Source: Turneriella parva DSM 21527 (lineage in GTDB: Bacteria > Spirochaetota > Leptospiria > Turneriellales > Turneriellaceae). Taken from it: a DNA stretch of 64,000 nucleotides. The position numbers were made by a program, and so were the translations under genes. Each line of letters starts with the position of its first letter. Position 1 is the first letter of the stretch. This document shows, piece after piece, positions 8,328 to 17,010 of the stretch. A model generated the notes under the pieces. It did no database searches and was not told the DNA's origin. It saw only the letters and a list, made by a program, of their open reading frames with translations. Location of the stretch: assembly GCF_000266885.1 (NCBI RefSeq), contig NC_018020.1, positions 992,001-1,056,000 on the forward strand, given 5' to 3'.

Positions 8328-10061
8328 GTGAAGCAGTTAACGCTTATCATTCATCTTTTGCGCTGGTTCGGCGGCAACCCCGTCGCGCTCAGCATTGTCA
8401 TCAGCTGCATTCTGATCGAAATGGGGTTCAACTCGTTTATACCCATCGCATTCAGCAAGTTAATCGATGATGGTATTACGGCGCGCAGCAGCGTCGCCAT
8501 GGCGAATATTCTTCTTCTGCTCGGCGTCGCGACAGTCGTTGCAATGGCTGCAGGTATGCTCGCTGATTATACGCATGCAAGAATGTTCACCGATGTCGTC
8601 GCCAGAATTCGCCAGCGCCTGTATGAACGCCTGCAACATCTGTCGTCTTCATACTTTCTCAAAAAGCCTGCGGGCGATATTGCGGCGCGCTTTTCGACTG
8701 ACATGGCAGCAGTCGAGCACACGTTTCAAACCTGGCTCCCCTGGGGTTGGAAACCCGTTTTCGATATGATCGGTTACAATGGTGTCATGTTCTGGGTCGA
8801 CTGGCGCCTGGCGCTGTTTGCACAACTGGTATGGCCGATGAGCCTTTTGGGCCCGCGCATTTTCGCACCCAAGGCGCGCGGTGCTGCCGAGCTGCGTAAG
8901 CAGCGAGAGGGCGAAGTTCTGAACGCCGTCGATGAGGCAACTTCGGGCCGGTACGTTGTGCGCGCATTCGGTCTCGAAGACTTTATGCGCAAACGCTTCG
9001 CCGAAAAACTCAAGGCGCTCGCGGCCACTGCGCTCAGGGGTGCCTTTTTTACCGCAGCGCTCGAACGCTCGTCGAGCATCGGCATCTATCTTCTGCAGAT
9101 TGGTATTCTAGCCATAGGGGGATCTATGGCGTTCAGCGGCGCGATTTCGCTTGGCGGTCTCGTCGCCTTCTACACAGTTTTCACCGCGTTCTCAGCCTCT
9201 CTTTATTATCTCGCACAATATTCGGGCTCGATTATTAACTCGGCCGCCGGTCTCACCCGCATTGAGCAGATTCTGAATGAGCAGTCGACTCTGCCAGAAA
9301 TTCGTTTCGCGCCCGAACTGCCACCGTTCAACGAGCAGATCGACTTCAAGAATTTCAGCTATGGCATCGACGGGCAGCGCCGTATTCTTAGAAATATCTC
9401 ACTCACTATCAAAAACCATGAATTTGTCGCAATCGTCGGCCCGTCGGGCGCGGGCAAAAGCCTCTTGGTGCAGGCAATGATGCGCATGTTCGACCCGATC
9501 GAAGGTTCTGTAGAAATCGATGGCCACGACCTGCGCCAGGTCACCCGCGATTCGATCACACGGCACAGCGCCGTCGTCTTTCAAGAATCATTTCTTTTTA
9601 ATACGAGCGTGCGCGAGAACGTGAGGCTAGGCCGCCTCAATGCGACGCAGCTTGAAATTGAAACCGCCTGCCGCGAGGCGGGCATACACGAAGATATTCT
9701 GGCGATGCCGCAGGGTTACGACTCACCGGTAGGTGAGAAAGGCGCATTTTTGTCGGGCGGGCAGAAGCAGCGTTTGGCAATTGCGCGCGCGCTGGTGAGA
9801 AATCCCCGCATTCTTTTTCTCGATGAAGCAACTTCGTCACTCGACCCGGGCACCGAGCTCGAAATTTTTGAGACGCTCGAACGCGTGCGTAAGGGCAGAA
9901 CCGTGATTGCGGTGACGCACCGGCTCGCACTCGCGGCGCGCTGCGACCGCGTTTTGGTCATCAAGGCAGGTAAACTTGCCGAACAGGGTAAGCACGCTGA
10001 ACTTCTGCAGTTGAACGGCGTCTATGCGACGCTCTGGCGCAGGCAGCACCCGTCAACCTGA
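8328..10061 (+). CDS. ABC exporter, fused permease and ATPase (half transporter)
   Basis: The 577-residue protein starts with GTG three bases after the rarA stop. It has six transmembrane helices in the first 300 residues, then a nucleotide-binding domain with Walker A VGPSGAGKSLL, signature LSGGQKQRLAIARAL, Walker B ILFLDEATSSLD and the H-loop VTHRL. The layout is that of a homodimeric type IV exporter of the MsbA/multidrug type in the inner membrane. The substrate (lipid, drug or peptide) cannot be told from sequence. The short spacing suggests cotranscription with rarA. Confidence 0.9.
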   Translation: MKQLTLIIHLLRWFGGNPVALSIVISCILIEMGFNSFIPIAFSKLIDDGITARSSVAMANILLLLGVATVVAMAAGMLADYTHARMFTDVVARIRQRLYERLQHLSSSYFLKKPAGDIAARFSTDMAAVEHTFQTWLPWGWKPVFDMIGYNGVMFWVDWRLALFAQLVWPMSLLGPRIFAPKARGAAELRKQREGEVLNAVDEATSGRYVVRAFGLEDFMRKRFAEKLKALAATALRGAFFTAALERSSSIGIYLLQIGILAIGGSMAFSGAISLGGLVAFYTVFTAFSASLYYLAQYSGSIINSAAGLTRIEQILNEQSTLPEIRFAPELPPFNEQIDFKNFSYGIDGQRRILRNISLTIKNHEFVAIVGPSGAGKSLLVQAMMRMFDPIEGSVEIDGHDLRQVTRDSITRHSAVVFQESFLFNTSVRENVRLGRLNATQLEIETACREAGIHEDILAMPQGYDSPVGEKGAFLSGGQKQRLAIARALVRNPRILFLDEATSSLDPGTELEIFETLERVRKGRTVIAVTHRLALAARCDRVLVIKAGKLAEQGKHAELLQLNGVYATLWRRQHPST

Positions 10062-10136
10062 AGCGGGTCTGCGAAAATGCATGACACGCTGCAGTTGCTC
10101 AGTTTGCTGGGTTCAATACTTTAAGAGGATCTACCC

Positions 10137-11279
10137 TTGAAACCAAACATTGCCCACCCGATGAGCAAGCTGCTGATCTTGTTCTGCGTTTTCAGTGCAA
10201 CAAACCTGCAGGCGAAACCCGCAGCCGACGGCAGTCTCATCGTGATTGCGAAGGGCTCAGCAGAAATCTTGGGAGGCGATAAAACTGCTGCGCAAGAAGC
10301 GGCGCGCCATGCCGCGCTGAAAACAGCGGTCGAAGAGACGATTGGCTATTACGTCACCTCGCGGTCAGATACCGAAGACTTCACGCTCGCGTACAGCCGG
10401 GTGGTCACGCATGCCGGCGGGCTCGTGCAGGTGCTGCGTACGCTGAACGAAACGACGACTGCAGAGAGCGTCACTGTCACGCTTGAAGTCGCAGTCAGCC
10501 CCATGCCGCTGATGGAGATTATTAAACAGAATGGCATTATGCGCGAATGGCGCGTCATGGTTATCATACCCGAGACGCATATTCGCAGCACGGTACCTGA
10601 CCCTGCTGGCGAGACTGAATTTATACGCCAGTTTGGTGAAGCGGGTTTTAAGGTGATAGACCCTGCTACCTATGCAGCGATGCGCAAAGCCGATGCGGCA
10701 ATCTTCAAATCGGCCGGCGAACGCGTTAAGTTCATGCGCCGAACAGGCGCCGACATTCTCATCATGGGCGAGGCGTTCAGCGAAACCGCGCAAGATGCCT
10801 CTGGCGGGTTAATGCGCGGCATGGCAGCCTGCAATGCGCGCGTCGAGGCAAAAGCCGTGGCGTCAGACACGGGAGAAATATTCTACGCAGACGGCCTCAA
10901 TTCAAGGGTGCCGGCGCTGCACACCTCTGAATTCGTCGCAGGCAAGAAGGCAATTCAAGATACCGCCCGTGACCTCGCGCCGAAGTTTATTCAGAAACTG
11001 ATCTTTCGGCTGTCAGGTCTGCAAAGGCCGGTAACGCTTGCCATAGAAGGCATCGCTGACATTCAGCAGGCGAAACGGTTCGAAACTGTACTTTCGCGCC
11101 TGCGCGGTGTTCGCAAAATTCGTCGCGAACACTTTGCTCCAGGTGAATTGGTGGTCGAACTCGATGTGCCGTCATTATCGGCCGATGCGCTCGCCGGGCG
11201 ATTGCCGGCTTCGATCGATGGGCGAAGAATCGTGGTTGTCGGCGCCGCGAAGCATTTGATCAGAGCTGCAGTCAAATAA
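10137..11279 (+). CDS. Secreted FlgT-like envelope protein
   Basis: The 380-residue protein starts at TTG 10137, preceded by an AAGAGGAT ribosome site, and has a signal peptide ending near NLQAKPA. The segment VIAKGSAEILGGDKTAAQEAARHAALKTAVEE resembles the N-terminal domain of FlgT and LPP20-like proteins, and two further alpha/beta domains follow. FlgT in Vibrio belongs to the H-ring around the flagellar motor, but related domains occur in non-flagellar outer-membrane proteins. The next gene, a CsgG/FlgO-like lipoprotein, starts one base after the stop, so the two products probably act together in the periplasm or outer membrane. Confidence 0.65.
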   Translation: MKPNIAHPMSKLLILFCVFSATNLQAKPAADGSLIVIAKGSAEILGGDKTAAQEAARHAALKTAVEETIGYYVTSRSDTEDFTLAYSRVVTHAGGLVQVLRTLNETTTAESVTVTLEVAVSPMPLMEIIKQNGIMREWRVMVIIPETHIRSTVPDPAGETEFIRQFGEAGFKVIDPATYAAMRKADAAIFKSAGERVKFMRRTGADILIMGEAFSETAQDASGGLMRGMAACNARVEAKAVASDTGEIFYADGLNSRVPALHTSEFVAGKKAIQDTARDLAPKFIQKLIFRLSGLQRPVTLAIEGIADIQQAKRFETVLSRLRGVRKIRREHFAPGELVVELDVPSLSADALAGRLPASIDGRRIVVVGAAKHLIRAAVK

Positions 11280-11280
11280 C

Positions 11281-11802
11281 ATGCGTACTCCGTTACACTT
11301 ATTAATCCTCATTGTGGCGATTGCTGGCCTGCAGGCGTGCCGCAACAGCATGGAGGTTGTCATCTCAAAGCATGTCGACCCAACGACGATCAAACGCGTC
11401 GCCATCTTTAAGATGGATCGCCTCAGCTACCGCGAAAACGACAAGATCTCTGACCTGTTGATTCATGAATTTCTGCGGCTCGGTTATGACGTGGTCGAAC
11501 GCACTGAGCTTGAGCGCCTCGTCAAAGAACAGAAACTCGGCGCTTCGGGTTTCGTCGACCCGAACAAGGCCGTCGAAATCGGCAAGCTCGCGGGCGCCGA
11601 CTCGATCGTCATTGGTTCGGGCGCGCTTGCCGAGAAAGAAAAAGACGTGCTGAAATATTTCGTCATTAAGATCGTCGATTTGAAATCAGGTTCGGTGGTT
11701 GTCACCGCGAGCCTGCGCAACGAAGAAAGTATAAAGAACGCGATTGGCGATCTCTCGGCCGCACTCAAGCGCAGCCTCGAAGACCACCAAAAAAGCCGAT
11801 AG
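11281..11802 (+). CDS. CsgG/FlgO-like lipoprotein
   Basis: The 173-residue protein has a lipoprotein signal with lipobox LQAC at about residue 20. A domain of the CsgG N-terminal/FlgO type follows: VAIFKMDRLSYRENDKISDLL, VVERTELERLVKEQKLGASG, then IGKLAGADSIVIGSG. Such proteins sit at the outer membrane and help assemble secretion pores or flagellar outer structures. It is directly coupled to the FlgT-like gene. Confidence 0.75.
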   Translation: MRTPLHLLILIVAIAGLQACRNSMEVVISKHVDPTTIKRVAIFKMDRLSYRENDKISDLLIHEFLRLGYDVVERTELERLVKEQKLGASGFVDPNKAVEIGKLAGADSIVIGSGALAEKEKDVLKYFVIKIVDLKSGSVVVTASLRNEESIKNAIGDLSAALKRSLEDHQKSR

Positions 11803-11806
11803 CAGA

Positions 11807-12454
11807 TTATCTAATGAAGTCGGCGTAAGCGCTCAGAATTTTCGGTAGTTCTTTTTTCAGGCGCTCGGCCATGATCTTCTTGCCCTGGTCGTAAGGGTGT
11901 ATACCGTCGGGCAGAAGCCTCTTGAAATTCTTCGCATCGACGTAAAAGTCGTGCGCGAAGTCGATGGTGACAAAACCCGCTTCGGCAATTTCATTGCGAA
12001 GCTCTTGCAGGCGCATTTCAGAATTTTGCCAGCCAAGAGGTATCGGCAGCCCGATGACTGGCATAATGCCTTTGGCCTTCAGAATTCGCGCCATGCGCTT
12101 GAGATTCGCCATCATCTCTTCAGTCGGCACGCTGTGAAAGACGTCGTTCGTGCCCCCCATGATGATGCAGATTGCTGGTTTTGCGTCGAGCACGTCGCGC
12201 TCGAGCCGGTTCGACATTTCGCCGAGAGTCTGCCCGCTGATGCCACGGTTGATAATCTTCACACCGGTGTCGCGGCTGACAATCTCAGTCCACGAGCGCC
12301 CGTTGGGGTAACCCCAGGTGATCGAATCGCCGAGCGCCACAATTGTCAGCGTCTCAGGTGTCAGTTCGGGCGAGCTGTTCACGGGATACAAAAAGGGAAA
12401 TAGAATAAACACAAATGTTGAGGCCCTGAATAAATACTGGGTCGTTAAACGCAT
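11807..12454 (-). CDS. SGNH/GDSL hydrolase
   Basis: The product from the ATG at 12454 is 215 residues and begins with a hydrophobic segment (YLFRASTFVFILFPFLYP) that could be a signal anchor. Block I is VALGDSITWG with the nucleophile Ser, block III is MGGTNDV, and block V is DGIHPYDQG with the catalytic Asp-His. It is therefore an extracytoplasmic esterase or lipase of the SGNH fold, like TesA or arylesterases. The frame extends 26 codons upstream but that part lacks a signal-like start. It converges with the CsgG-like gene. Confidence 0.85.
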   Translation of the reverse strand: MRLTTQYLFRASTFVFILFPFLYPVNSSPELTPETLTIVALGDSITWGYPNGRSWTEIVSRDTGVKIINRGISGQTLGEMSNRLERDVLDAKPAICIIMGGTNDVFHSVPTEEMMANLKRMARILKAKGIMPVIGLPIPLGWQNSEMRLQELRNEIAEAGFVTIDFAHDFYVDAKNFKRLLPDGIHPYDQGKKIMAERLKKELPKILSAYADFIR

Positions 12455-12707
12455 TTCAACTTTATCTCCGCACGCTAAAAATGATCGGTTTTGCACGGTG
12501 CACCATTGACACAGGGCGTCAAGCAGAAGCAACCTTGCTGATCGGGCCCGAGGGCGGCCCGTTAGATTATCGGACTCTGGGGTAGAAGCCCGTGAACAGT
12601 TAATTCAGCGCCTGGCGAATGATGTATAGAGCAGGATTTATTAACGATACGAGGTTGCATGCCGGGGCACATTTTTTGCTGCCGCTGTGAGGCACAATAC
12701 AGACGTG

Positions 12708-13778
12708 ATGCGCCGCCCTATGCCGCGAATAAATACCATCTTGTTTATCTGCGCCACACCTCTCTGTCTTTTGGCGTGCTCGAGCTGGGGTAAATTCTGG
12801 GTGCCCGGCGAAGGCGCCAAAATCACTGCCTATTCGATTCCCGCAATCGGCGCGACGGGCATCATCACCGGCACGCAGATCAGCGTGATAGCGCCCACGC
12901 TGACAACACTTTCGCCGCAGGTGGCAACCTTCACGACGACTGGCCAAAGTGTCAGCGTCGCCGGCGTGCCCCAGACAAGCGGAGTGACGAGCAATGACTA
13001 TGCATCGCCTCTTTTCTACACAGTCACGGCAGCCGACGGCTCAAAAAAAACATACACCGTGACGCTGACCGCACCGCGCAGTTATGGCGGCAGCTCGCTG
13101 CGGCTGTGGTTGCGCGCCGACTCACTCGCGCTCGGCGATGGTGCCGACATCGCCAACTGGAACGACGAGAGCGGCACAGCCAACCACATGGGACAGGCTA
13201 CCCTCGGGCAGAGACCGATCTACAGAACTAATCGCGTGAACGGCATGCCAGTTGCGAGTTTCACAGACGCGGCCAATTCGACGATGTCTGGGCCAGACAC
13301 GAATATTAACGACCAGAGCAACGGTTCGCTTTTTATTGTTATCGCCGTAACGGCTGACACGAGTCTTCGCAATATTCTAACGTTGCATGGCCCACAGGGC
13401 AGGGCGTTCGACCTGACCAACGGCCCGCCGACTTCATTTATTCAGGGACGCAACGGCGCAGGCTACAATTTCACTTCGGCCCTTGATTTTGGACTGAATA
13501 ATTTTATCGCCATAGGCAGCGTGCAGGTGGCGGCAATAAGCGTTAACGAAATCTGGAATGGCGATGAAAAGACATCGTCAGGTCTAACATACGCAACTTA
13601 TGACACTAATGGAAGCGGGTCGAATGCGAATTATGTTTCAAACGGCAATCTCGAAGCAGACATTGCAGAAATTCTGTACTTCGATGCCGCGCTCTCGCAA
13701 ACAGAACAAGACAAGGTGTTCTGCTATCTGAATACAAAGTACAACCTCGCGTCAACGCGACGGGTTTGTGATAGCTAG
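12708..13778 (+). CDS. Lipoprotein with LamG/concanavalin-like C-terminal domain
   Basis: Beginning at ATG 12708 the protein is 356 residues with lipobox LLAC. The following ITAYSIPA segment and an Ig-like region ending DGSKKTYTVTLTAP resemble the DUF5018-like surface domain common in leptospiral lipoproteins. From about residue 135 the sequence is laminin-G/concanavalin-like (LRLWLRADSL, DIANWNDESGTANHM, ILYFDAALSQTEQDKVFCYL), a pattern found in surface carbohydrate-binding proteins. It is probably exposed on the outer membrane. GTG 12687 or ATG 12720 are alternative starts. Confidence 0.75.
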   Translation: MRRPMPRINTILFICATPLCLLACSSWGKFWVPGEGAKITAYSIPAIGATGIITGTQISVIAPTLTTLSPQVATFTTTGQSVSVAGVPQTSGVTSNDYASPLFYTVTAADGSKKTYTVTLTAPRSYGGSSLRLWLRADSLALGDGADIANWNDESGTANHMGQATLGQRPIYRTNRVNGMPVASFTDAANSTMSGPDTNINDQSNGSLFIVIAVTADTSLRNILTLHGPQGRAFDLTNGPPTSFIQGRNGAGYNFTSALDFGLNNFIAIGSVQVAAISVNEIWNGDEKTSSGLTYATYDTNGSGSNANYVSNGNLEADIAEILYFDAALSQTEQDKVFCYLNTKYNLASTRRVCDS

Positions 13779-13876
13779 CCGCGCTGCGAGCCTGACGTCG
13801 AATGAGGCTTTACGCTGACGTCGATGGTTTCGCAATGCGGTTGAAAGCTCAATCAGCCCCTCTGAAGCTAAAACGA

Positions 13877-14302
13877 ATGAATCTATTCAGCGGTATTCCC
13901 TTATTCATCATTTTTGTCGGCCTGTCGGTGCTGCACGTCTATTGGGCCTTTGGCGGCCGCTGGGGCAGCGAATCTGTCTTACCCACCAAAGATATGAATA
14001 CCGTTCGACCGATGCCTGGCGCGCTGCCCACGTTGATCGTCGCTGCCGGATTATTGTTGTTTGCCTGCATGGTGTTTGCTCGAATGGCTTCAATACGCTT
14101 GCCTGTATTGTCTGATGTTTTTCTCAGTTGTTCAATGTGGTTAATCTTCTCAATATTTCTATTGCGAGCCATCGGTGATTTCAGGTATTTTGGCCTCTTC
14201 AAAAGAGTCAGGCATACGAAATTTGGCATCAATGACACAAGATTCTTTACGCCTCTTTGCCTGTTAATTGCAGTTCTAGCTTTGCTGTTGGGGTTGCAAT
14301 GA
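13877..14302 (+). CDS. DUF3995 family integral membrane protein
   Basis: From ATG 13877 the 141-residue protein has four transmembrane helices. It begins MNLFSGIPLFIIFVGLSVLH, and the DUF3995-type motif VYWAFGGRWG follows with a conserved tryptophan and glycine. Its stop codon overlaps the phosphofructokinase start by four bases (ATGA). Function unknown. The frame continues 25 codons upstream without family features. Confidence 0.75.
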   Translation: MNLFSGIPLFIIFVGLSVLHVYWAFGGRWGSESVLPTKDMNTVRPMPGALPTLIVAAGLLLFACMVFARMASIRLPVLSDVFLSCSMWLIFSIFLLRAIGDFRYFGLFKRVRHTKFGINDTRFFTPLCLLIAVLALLLGLQ

Positions 14303-15282
14303 CAACAAAGGTAGCAAAGCGCATCGCGATCTTAACCTCAGGAGGCGACGTGCCAGGCCTCAATGCCTGCATTCGCGCCGTGGCTTTGGCTGCTGAACGG
14401 TCGGGTTTCAGCATTGTGGGTGTCGCGCACGGCTATGACGGGCTCATTGATGGCGAGTTTCTGCACCTTGAGACCGAGGTGCTTCGCGCCGCAGTGCCAC
14501 GCGGCGGTACAATACTGCGTTCGGCGCGCAGCAAGCGTTTCACAACAGCTGAAGGGCGAGCCGAAGCGGCTAAACAACTGCGCGCAGCGCACATTGACAG
14601 CCTCGTCGTCATCGGCGGCGACGGGTCGCTTACCGGCGCGGCTGCCTTTGCAGCGGAGCATGGGTTTGCCGTCATGGGTATACCCAAGACCATCGATAAC
14701 GACGTCGAAGGCACTGACGTTTGCATCGGTTTTGATACGGCAGTCAATACGGCGATGCAGGCAATCGATCGCATTCGCGACACAGCAGATTCGCACGCAC
14801 GCATTTTCGCCGTTGAGGTTATGGGCCGCGATTCGGGCTATCTCGCGTGGGCGGCGGGCATGGCCGGCGCTGCCGATGGCATTCTGATTCCCGAAACCGA
14901 CGCCGACTGGCGATCGCTTGAAGAGAAGCTCAAAGAACGCCACAAAACGCGTACCGGCTCGCTGCTCGTCGTCGTCGCCGAAGGCGACGAGACAGGGGGC
15001 GCAGCTCCCGTCGCCAAGCGACTGCAGGCTGCTTTTCCCGAAGAGAGTATTGGCCTCTGTGTTTTGGGCCACACGCAAAGAGGCGGCTCACCGACGGCGT
15101 CAGATCGTATTCTGGCGACACGCTTTGCGGTCGCCGCAGTCGATGCAATCGCGGCAGGCAAATCGGGCATGATGACTGCCCTGGTGGGCGACGACATTCG
15201 TTTAGTGCCGATAGCTTCGGTGCGCAGGCGCCCACTGGCATTGACACCTGAAAGACTGCGCCTGATGGAAATTCTGATCTGA
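14299..15282 (+). CDS. 6-phosphofructokinase with a hybrid ATP/PPi-type active site
   Basis: The 327-residue product is a PfkA-family enzyme phosphorylating fructose 6-phosphate in glycolysis. The N-terminal ILTSGGDVPGLNA, the phosphoryl-donor loop GGDGSLTGA and the catalytic motif PKTIDNDVEGTD are clear. ATP-dependent enzymes normally have Gly in GGDG together with PGTIDND; pyrophosphate-dependent ones have GGDD with PKTIDND. This protein combines Gly at the first site with Lys at the second, so donor choice cannot be assigned with certainty. The ATG at 14299 overlaps the stop of the upstream membrane protein. Confidence 0.9.
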   Translation: MTTKVAKRIAILTSGGDVPGLNACIRAVALAAERSGFSIVGVAHGYDGLIDGEFLHLETEVLRAAVPRGGTILRSARSKRFTTAEGRAEAAKQLRAAHIDSLVVIGGDGSLTGAAAFAAEHGFAVMGIPKTIDNDVEGTDVCIGFDTAVNTAMQAIDRIRDTADSHARIFAVEVMGRDSGYLAWAAGMAGAADGILIPETDADWRSLEEKLKERHKTRTGSLLVVVAEGDETGGAAPVAKRLQAAFPEESIGLCVLGHTQRGGSPTASDRILATRFAVAAVDAIAAGKSGMMTALVGDDIRLVPIASVRRRPLALTPERLRLMEILI

Positions 15283-15322
15283 ATGGCGGCTTTTTCAGTA
15301 GCCTGCCAACGGATGCCAAAGG

Positions 15323-16513
15323 TCACACGCGCAACGGCACTCTGCGCAACACGCGCGCGATTAGCGAGACGGCCACGAGCAGCAATAACGAATAAACCAG
15401 CGACTGCAATTTTCCCTCGAGCGAGAATATGTTGAGACCACCGTAGAGATATTGCTTCACGCTGAGCTGCGGCGATAACTTATAGAGCGCGAGCGCTTTG
15501 CCGACGATGCCGCTCAGCACATAGATCAGCAGCGGGTTCTTGCCCATGTCGGCAAATGGCTGAGCGAGGTGCCGCCAAAACCGCCGCTTTCCGAAATCGA
15601 ACTTCTCGAGGGCCAGCAGAAGTGCCGTCGCAGCCGCAGTTGTCAGCAGAACAAAAGGTATTGTCCAGAGATTTTTATTGATGGGTTCAAAATTGGCAAG
15701 CGCGAAACCCAATACCGCGCAAATGCTCGCAAGACCCCAGCGCGACTGCAGAAAATTTCTGAATTTGTGCTGGGTTGTGGCGATGCAGGGCAACGCCAGA
15801 CGAAACGCAAGGCCACCGAAGAGAAAAGTCATGATCGCGGTAAGAGAAGTTAAAAGACCTTCGGGATCAAAGGCAATTTTCCGCACTTTATAGAGCATTG
15901 CCTCGGGCAAGACGCTTATGTCTACCAGCCGCGCAAAATTATTTTGCAGCTCAAAACTGCGCCCGAAAAATACATCCGCAAATTTGACCAAAGGCACTCG
16001 CATACAGAATTCATAAAGCAGAAAAATAAGGATTAACACCGAAACTAAACCCCGCACCGTCTCGACGCGGCGCAGCAGCACACCACCGACCAGCACGCAG
16101 ATCGCGATGCGCTGCAGCACACCCAACACGCGCAGGTGACCGAAAGAAAACTCAGTGTCCGGCAAGAGACCCAACGGCCACGCATTCAGAAACAGGCCGA
16201 TCAAGAACAAAATCGCCGCGCGCCGCATGAGCGGCAGGTAATAGGCCGGCAGCTCGCGTTCTTCGAGGGTAAGCGCACTGGCGCAGTGCGGCCCGCCTGC
16301 GGTCGTCGGCCCATACAACCTGTCTATCTTGAGTGCAGCGGCATAACCTGCCACGAATAGAAATAGCGGAAACACAATATCGGCGCCGAGAAAGCCGTGC
16401 CACTCGGCATGGCGCAGCACGGCGAACATCGCCTTCCAGTCGCCGGGGTTGTTGACGATAATCATCAGCGCGATCGTGAGGCCGCGCAGAAGGTCGAGGG
16501 AAAAGTTGCGCAT
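15323..16513 (-). CDS. Multipass membrane acyltransferase-like protein (HGSNAT/DUF5009 type)
   Basis: The 396-residue protein begins with SLDLLRGLTIALMIIVNNPG, the signature of the heparan-alpha-glucosaminide N-acetyltransferase-like (HGSNAT_cat, DUF1624/DUF5009) family. GADIVFPLFLFVAGYAAAL and about ten transmembrane helices follow. Relatives transfer acetyl groups across the membrane onto sugars; in bacteria the substrate is mostly unknown. It lies two bases from the next upstream membrane gene on the same strand. Confidence 0.75.
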   Translation of the reverse strand: MRNFSLDLLRGLTIALMIIVNNPGDWKAMFAVLRHAEWHGFLGADIVFPLFLFVAGYAAALKIDRLYGPTTAGGPHCASALTLEERELPAYYLPLMRRAAILFLIGLFLNAWPLGLLPDTEFSFGHLRVLGVLQRIAICVLVGGVLLRRVETVRGLVSVLILIFLLYEFCMRVPLVKFADVFFGRSFELQNNFARLVDISVLPEAMLYKVRKIAFDPEGLLTSLTAIMTFLFGGLAFRLALPCIATTQHKFRNFLQSRWGLASICAVLGFALANFEPINKNLWTIPFVLLTTAAATALLLALEKFDFGKRRFWRHLAQPFADMGKNPLLIYVLSGIVGKALALYKLSPQLSVKQYLYGGLNIFSLEGKLQSLVYSLLLLVAVSLIARVLRRVPLRV

Positions 16514-16515
16514 GT

Positions 16516-16914
16516 TTATATCGTAACCCCTGTGAAGCTACCTGCCATCGTCAAAAGCGCACTCATCGCCAGAACAATCCAACCGGGATGCCTGCCTTTG
16601 GTCCCGTAGCCCACAAGAAATGAACAGGTCAGAAAGCCTACCGAAATTATGAGGCCGTAATGCTGTTGGTGTGGCGTTTTCGGGAGACCTAAAGCCATCA
16701 GCCAGAAGACACCGGCAAGGCTGAAGCCCAGAGCAGTCGTCAGGTGCCAGGTGGCCCAGATAATGCCAAGATGGCCGTTGCGCAGAACGGGCCTAATGCC
16801 ACCCGAGGGCTTCTGCGTTCTCAGCGGAATGAAGATCAACCGCTCACCGAGAATCGAATGAGCAACCCCCAGAATGACTGTCAGTACCGATGCTGCGAGA
16901 AAAAATGGATTCAT
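16516..16914 (-). CDS. Small integral membrane protein
   Basis: The 132-residue protein has four predicted transmembrane helices (FFLAASVLTVILGVAHSILG; a helix after IIWATWHLTTALG; two near the C-terminus). The motif ATWHL in helix two is polar. It is two bases upstream of the acyltransferase-like gene on the same strand, so the two are likely cotranscribed. No family was recognised. Confidence 0.7.
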   Translation of the reverse strand: MNPFFLAASVLTVILGVAHSILGERLIFIPLRTQKPSGGIRPVLRNGHLGIIWATWHLTTALGFSLAGVFWLMALGLPKTPHQQHYGLIISVGFLTCSFLVGYGTKGRHPGWIVLAMSALLTMAGSFTGVTI

Positions 16915-17010
16915 AAATGGTGCCTCAGAATATTATCATGCAGCAGATGTTTTCACTGCTCGTCTACAGAATCTTGACGCGATGCGGTCAACGCTTGTGA
17001 CAGATTATCG

